Source of the DNA: a virus
Direction: 5' to 3' (one strand)
Length of the DNA stretch: 40,450 nt
Virus record (IMG/VR): IMGVR_UViG_3300036944_000417
Span: 1 to 40,450 of that record
Part shown: positions 38,280-40,450 of the stretch, piece after piece
How the letters are laid out: each line of letters begins with the position of its first letter
Position numbering within the stretch: position 1 is the first letter of the stretch
The notes under the pieces: model-generated
Seen by the model: only the letters and a program-made list of their open reading frames with translations
Told to the model about the DNA's origin: nothing
The model's database searches: none
Made by a program: the position numbers and the translations under genes

Positions 38280-38512
38280 GCTGCTCTGTGCACAGAATAA
38301 TTCCAACTGCCACGTACCTGCTTTATCTCGCCCGTTTTGATGGCGGCATTTACCGCGCTGCCGTGGACAACAAGTTCAACAGTGTGCGAATCGTCGCCAA
38401 TGCTGACCGTATAAGTCCAAGGCGCAGATGGGCGGTTTTTGGAGTTGCCGAACAAGCGGCGGTCTGGTGAGTATTTCAGAACCGCAAGCAGGTCTGCTTT
38501 ACTTCTAATCAT
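38276..38512 (-). CDS. hypothetical protein, 78 aa
   Basis: AGGAGA lies 6 bases before ATG 38512. The protein MIRSKADLLAVLKYSPDRRL continues SKNRPSAPWTYTVSIGDDSH and a beta/helix C-terminus (TVELVVHGSAVNAAIKTGEI). Alpha/beta with no motif recognised. Middle gene of the leftward group by attP. Confidence 0.55.
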   Translation of the reverse strand: MIRSKADLLAVLKYSPDRRLFGNSKNRPSAPWTYTVSIGDDSHTVELVVHGSAVNAAIKTGEIKQVRGSWNYSVHRAA

Positions 38513-38552
38513 CTTGATTCTCCTAAGTTGGGGCCGTAGCCCCGTTGGTTGA

Positions 38553-39110
38553 TTAGTCTTGCAATACGTCCAGAACTTCGACCACATCTGGGGTCTGGTA
38601 TGCCGCATCCATGCTTTCATACCGTTGCGCGACCTTCTGTGCCTCTTCCTTGCTGCTGAAGAACCAGACGGAAACGTGTTCCTTGCTGACATTGACCCAG
38701 TACCCTTCAGGGTGCTCAGTCCAGCACTGAACACTCCAATCTTGGGACTCATCCCGAGGGGCCAGGGGGACTTTGTTTTCGTGGTGCGGGAAGTGCAAGC
38801 ACAGCGCGCAGACGGTACGGTCCTGCTGGATGTTGTCGGTGTGGCTGTACTTCTTGCCACGGAAGACAACGCTGCAGCCAACCTTGTTGGCCTTCAGCAG
38901 CAGGTTGTATTCGGTGACAGTGATCTCCTCAGCTGGGACGATCTCGGCGTCAGCTGGCGCGTACTTGGACAGCTTGCCTGGACGCTTGGATGCGAAGGCC
39001 ACGCAGTTGAGTTTTGATCCGACCTCTGCCCAGGCGTAAGGCCGGCCAGCTTGTGATGCGCGCAGGTGCACGGTGCCGGTGCTGTGGACTGCTTTGAAAT
39101 AAGACTTCAT
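38553..39110 (-). CDS. hypothetical protein, 185 aa
   Basis: AAGGAG lies 9 bases before the ATG, and a sigma-70 type promoter lies 34-61 bases upstream. The protein is beta-rich: KSYFKAVHSTGTVHLRASQA, PYAWAEVGSKLNCVAFASKR, a Cys cluster (RTVCALCLHFPHHEN) that could bind metal, and a final helix (EEAQKVAQRYESMDAAYQTP). First gene of a leftward transcript across the attP side. No family recognised. Confidence 0.6.
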   Translation of the reverse strand: MKSYFKAVHSTGTVHLRASQAGRPYAWAEVGSKLNCVAFASKRPGKLSKYAPADAEIVPAEEITVTEYNLLLKANKVGCSVVFRGKKYSHTDNIQQDRTVCALCLHFPHHENKVPLAPRDESQDWSVQCWTEHPEGYWVNVSKEHVSVWFFSSKEEAQKVAQRYESMDAAYQTPDVVEVLDVLQD

Positions 39111-39143
39111 GGTTTCAATCTCCTTCTGTGTTGCGATGATTGA

Positions 39144-39171
39144 AGTATATACGCAATTCAGGAGATTGCAA
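39144..39171 (-). promoter_or_regulatory. sigma-70-type leftward promoter
   Basis: Read leftward: TTGCAA, 16 bases, TATACT. It drives the genes at 39110 down to 38091. The sequence around it is A/T-rich compared with the rest. Confidence 0.6.
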
Positions 39172-39180
39172 GAACTATTC

Positions 39181-39207
39181 GAAAATATTTTCTAGGGGTA
39201 AACCCTA
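39181..39207. other. inverted repeats at the end of the integrase gene
   Basis: A 12-bp perfect palindrome GAAAATATTTTC (39181-39192) and TAGGG-GTAAA-CCCTA (39193-39207) lie between the promoter and the integrase stop. They could be an operator, or a weak transcript end. Confidence 0.35.
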
Positions 39208-40197
39208 ACGCACCGCTTTCAGCTTGGTGGCCTTGGTTCTGTAATGTTTTTCTGTAAGCGCCGCGCTGCTGTGCTGGAGCAATTTGGATGCGCTTTCCAT
39301 ATCGTCGGCAAGGTCGGCAGCACGTTTGCGGCAGTCGCGCAGGTACATCGCTTTAATCTGGCCGGCAATCTCTGGGTGGGCCTCTGCTGCCAGCATCCTG
39401 GCGGTTTCGTACCTGTCCCGCAGCATGGATGCAGAAACCTCCCTGCCGGTGGGTGTGGTCAGCAGCATGACGCAATCAGCCTGCCCCCGGCGCTTTATCA
39501 GGTCGGTCAGCACCGGAGACTCTGAAACCTCAAAATAACTCCACTTGCCGCGCTTGCTTGATTTGAACCGCAGCTTACCGTCCACCGGCATCCGGCAGGT
39601 TCTCGCGTCAGTCAGGCGCATACCCGTGGTGGTGCTTATGTCCATGCAGTCCTTGAGTACCTGATCGGCCTGCTCATACACCGCATTAAATAGCGCATCG
39701 GTGACTTCAAATTCCCGCGCAGTCTCCACGTTCTTCCAGTTCTTCATGCCAGCGGCGGGCCATCCTATTTCGGTGATGCCTTCCAGCACTGCAAAATTCC
39801 AGACGATTTGCAGGACGGACATTTCCCGATTGCCCTGCGTCTTGGCGGTTCGCGCTTTCAGATACCGGCGAAGCATGGGCACAGTTACCTCACCCCAAGC
39901 CATTTGCCCGCACCACGCTTCAATCGTTTTCAGATTCTTGGTGTAACCGTCCCGCGTGGTTTTGCTCTCATACCCGGGCAGCACTTCCTCGCGCCAGCGG
40001 GTAATCGCCTCCTGAATGCGTCCGACAATCCGCGCCTTCTGGTTGTGCAGTTCGTCCCATTTCTGGATTGCCTTTGTGTAATCGCTACCAAGGGGGATTT
40101 CAGGCCCGTGGGGGCGCTGATCGTAGGCCCACCATGTCCACACCTGTCCGGCCTTTCCCTTCTTGGTGTAGGTGCGTAGGCGTGGGTATTTGTTCAC
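39205..40197 (-). CDS. int: tyrosine integrase
   Basis: A 330-aa phage integrase. An N-terminal arm-binding-like region (TYTKKGKAGQVWTWWAYDQR) and core-binding domain (about 55-150) precede the catalytic part: R194 in TTTGMRLTDARTC, the second arginine R290 in AMYLRDCRKR (where the usual histidine is replaced, giving R-D-C-R), H309 in LLQHSSAAL and Y319 in TEKHYRTK. It overlaps the DUF4224 gene by four bases. It probably recombines the attP at about 37984-38048 with a host tRNA-Leu gene. Distinct from the integrase fragment at 2-733. Confidence 0.9.
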   Translation of the reverse strand: MNKYPRLRTYTKKGKAGQVWTWWAYDQRPHGPEIPLGSDYTKAIQKWDELHNQKARIVGRIQEAITRWREEVLPGYESKTTRDGYTKNLKTIEAWCGQMAWGEVTVPMLRRYLKARTAKTQGNREMSVLQIVWNFAVLEGITEIGWPAAGMKNWKNVETAREFEVTDALFNAVYEQADQVLKDCMDISTTTGMRLTDARTCRMPVDGKLRFKSSKRGKWSYFEVSESPVLTDLIKRRGQADCVMLLTTPTGREVSASMLRDRYETARMLAAEAHPEIAGQIKAMYLRDCRKRAADLADDMESASKLLQHSSAALTEKHYRTKATKLKAVR

Positions 40198-40400
40198 TTC
40201 ACTGCACTCCAGTTCGGGCCTGACGAGCTAACCATACTACGCCCCTCCAGCCAGCTTGTCACATGGCGATGGGCGACGATGACCCTGCTGCCATCAGCGC
40301 GGTGCGGTATGCCGTGTTCCTTGAGCCATGCGAGTTGCTTCAATGGGCGGGCATAGCCGGTGAGGGTGTGCAGGTCTGTGGAGTTGAGGTATTCAGTCAT
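40194..40400 (-). CDS. DUF4224-family excisionase-like protein
   Basis: A 68-aa protein with the DUF4224 pattern: STDLHTLTGYARPLKQLAWLKEHGIPHRADGSRV read in two parts, ending VTSWLEGRS. The family sits directly before integrases in temperate phages and probably bends DNA to favour excision. Its ATG lies in the right 55-bp repeat. Its upstream neighbour there has the same C-terminus as the gene at 1036-1515, so it fits as the next gene of the early operon in a circle. It overlaps integrase as ATGA. Confidence 0.8.
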   Translation of the reverse strand: MTEYLNSTDLHTLTGYARPLKQLAWLKEHGIPHRADGSRVIVAHRHVTSWLEGRSMVSSSGPNWSAVK

Positions 40401-40450
40401 ACACCCCCCAGCCGTGCGCGAAGTTTGTTCACAGCAGAATCTTCTGTTTT
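40396..40450. repeat. 55-bp direct repeat, right copy
   Basis: Identical to 1035-1089 and running to the last base of the window. It encodes the end of a second copy of the coiled-coil gene (1036-1515) and the ATG of the excisionase-like gene. Joining the two copies gives a closed circle of 39,361 bp. Confidence 0.95.

Noticed and set aside
1035-40450. The 55-bp direct repeats as attL and attR of an integrated prophage
   Set aside because: The repeat lies in the end of a coding gene with no arm sites, it has the length of an assembly k-mer, and a much better attP with a tRNA core exists at 37922-38090. Not fully excluded.

Overview
The window looks like the near-complete genome of a temperate tailed phage (podovirus type) of a betaproteobacterium, probably Burkholderiales/Comamonadaceae. 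That host call is an inference from codon style, the protein families and a tRNA-Leu-like attachment core. There are no host housekeeping genes. The terminase, portal, scaffold, capsid, adaptor, internal virion and fibre genes follow the order of short-tailed phages. No tail tape measure, sheath or tube gene is visible.

Layout. Positions 1-1039 are a side branch: the 3' part of a tyrosine integrase, an AlpA-like regulator and a DUF5710-like protein. They join the early operon at a 55-bp sequence (1035-1089) that recurs exactly at the right edge (40396-40450). Positions 1036-7120 are a tightly coupled leftward early operon: many microproteins, a Cas4-like exonuclease, an SF2 helicase, a DUF669 protein and a Sak4-like ATPase. 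Positions 7130-9305 are the immunity region: a leftward repressor operon (CI-like repressor, nucleotidyltransferase-fold protein, 301-aa partner, terminator) between two operator clusters. Positions 9305-12797 are rightward replication genes: Cro-like, ribbon-helix-helix, primase-helicase, an iteron/hairpin candidate origin, a nuclease and small proteins. Positions 12921-37918 are the late region: packaging, head, adaptor, ejection, fibres and lysis. Positions 37922-38090 hold a candidate attP, the 3' portion of a tRNA-Leu(CAA) gene between 13-bp inverted repeats. Positions 38091-40400 carry leftward small genes, the integrase and a DUF4224 excisionase-like gene.

How it works together. Repressor and Cro probably compete for about six related 14-bp operators that overlap a leftward promoter (7170-7198) and a rightward promoter (9269-9297), a lambda-like switch without a LexA-type protease domain in the repressor. 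The late genes carry a separate signal: six same-strand copies of a 20-bp element, CCTTTACCA-N5-GACAAT, five of them in the gaps before gene blocks. It resembles no host promoter and no phage RNA polymerase gene is present, so what reads it is unknown.

The best candidates for undescribed biology are this late-region element, the nucleotidyltransferase plus partner pair in the repressor operon, and the iteron/hairpin candidate origin. The two alternative ends of the early operon, joined at exactly 55 bp, suggest a circular phage genome of about 39.36 kb plus a variant branch merged in assembly.
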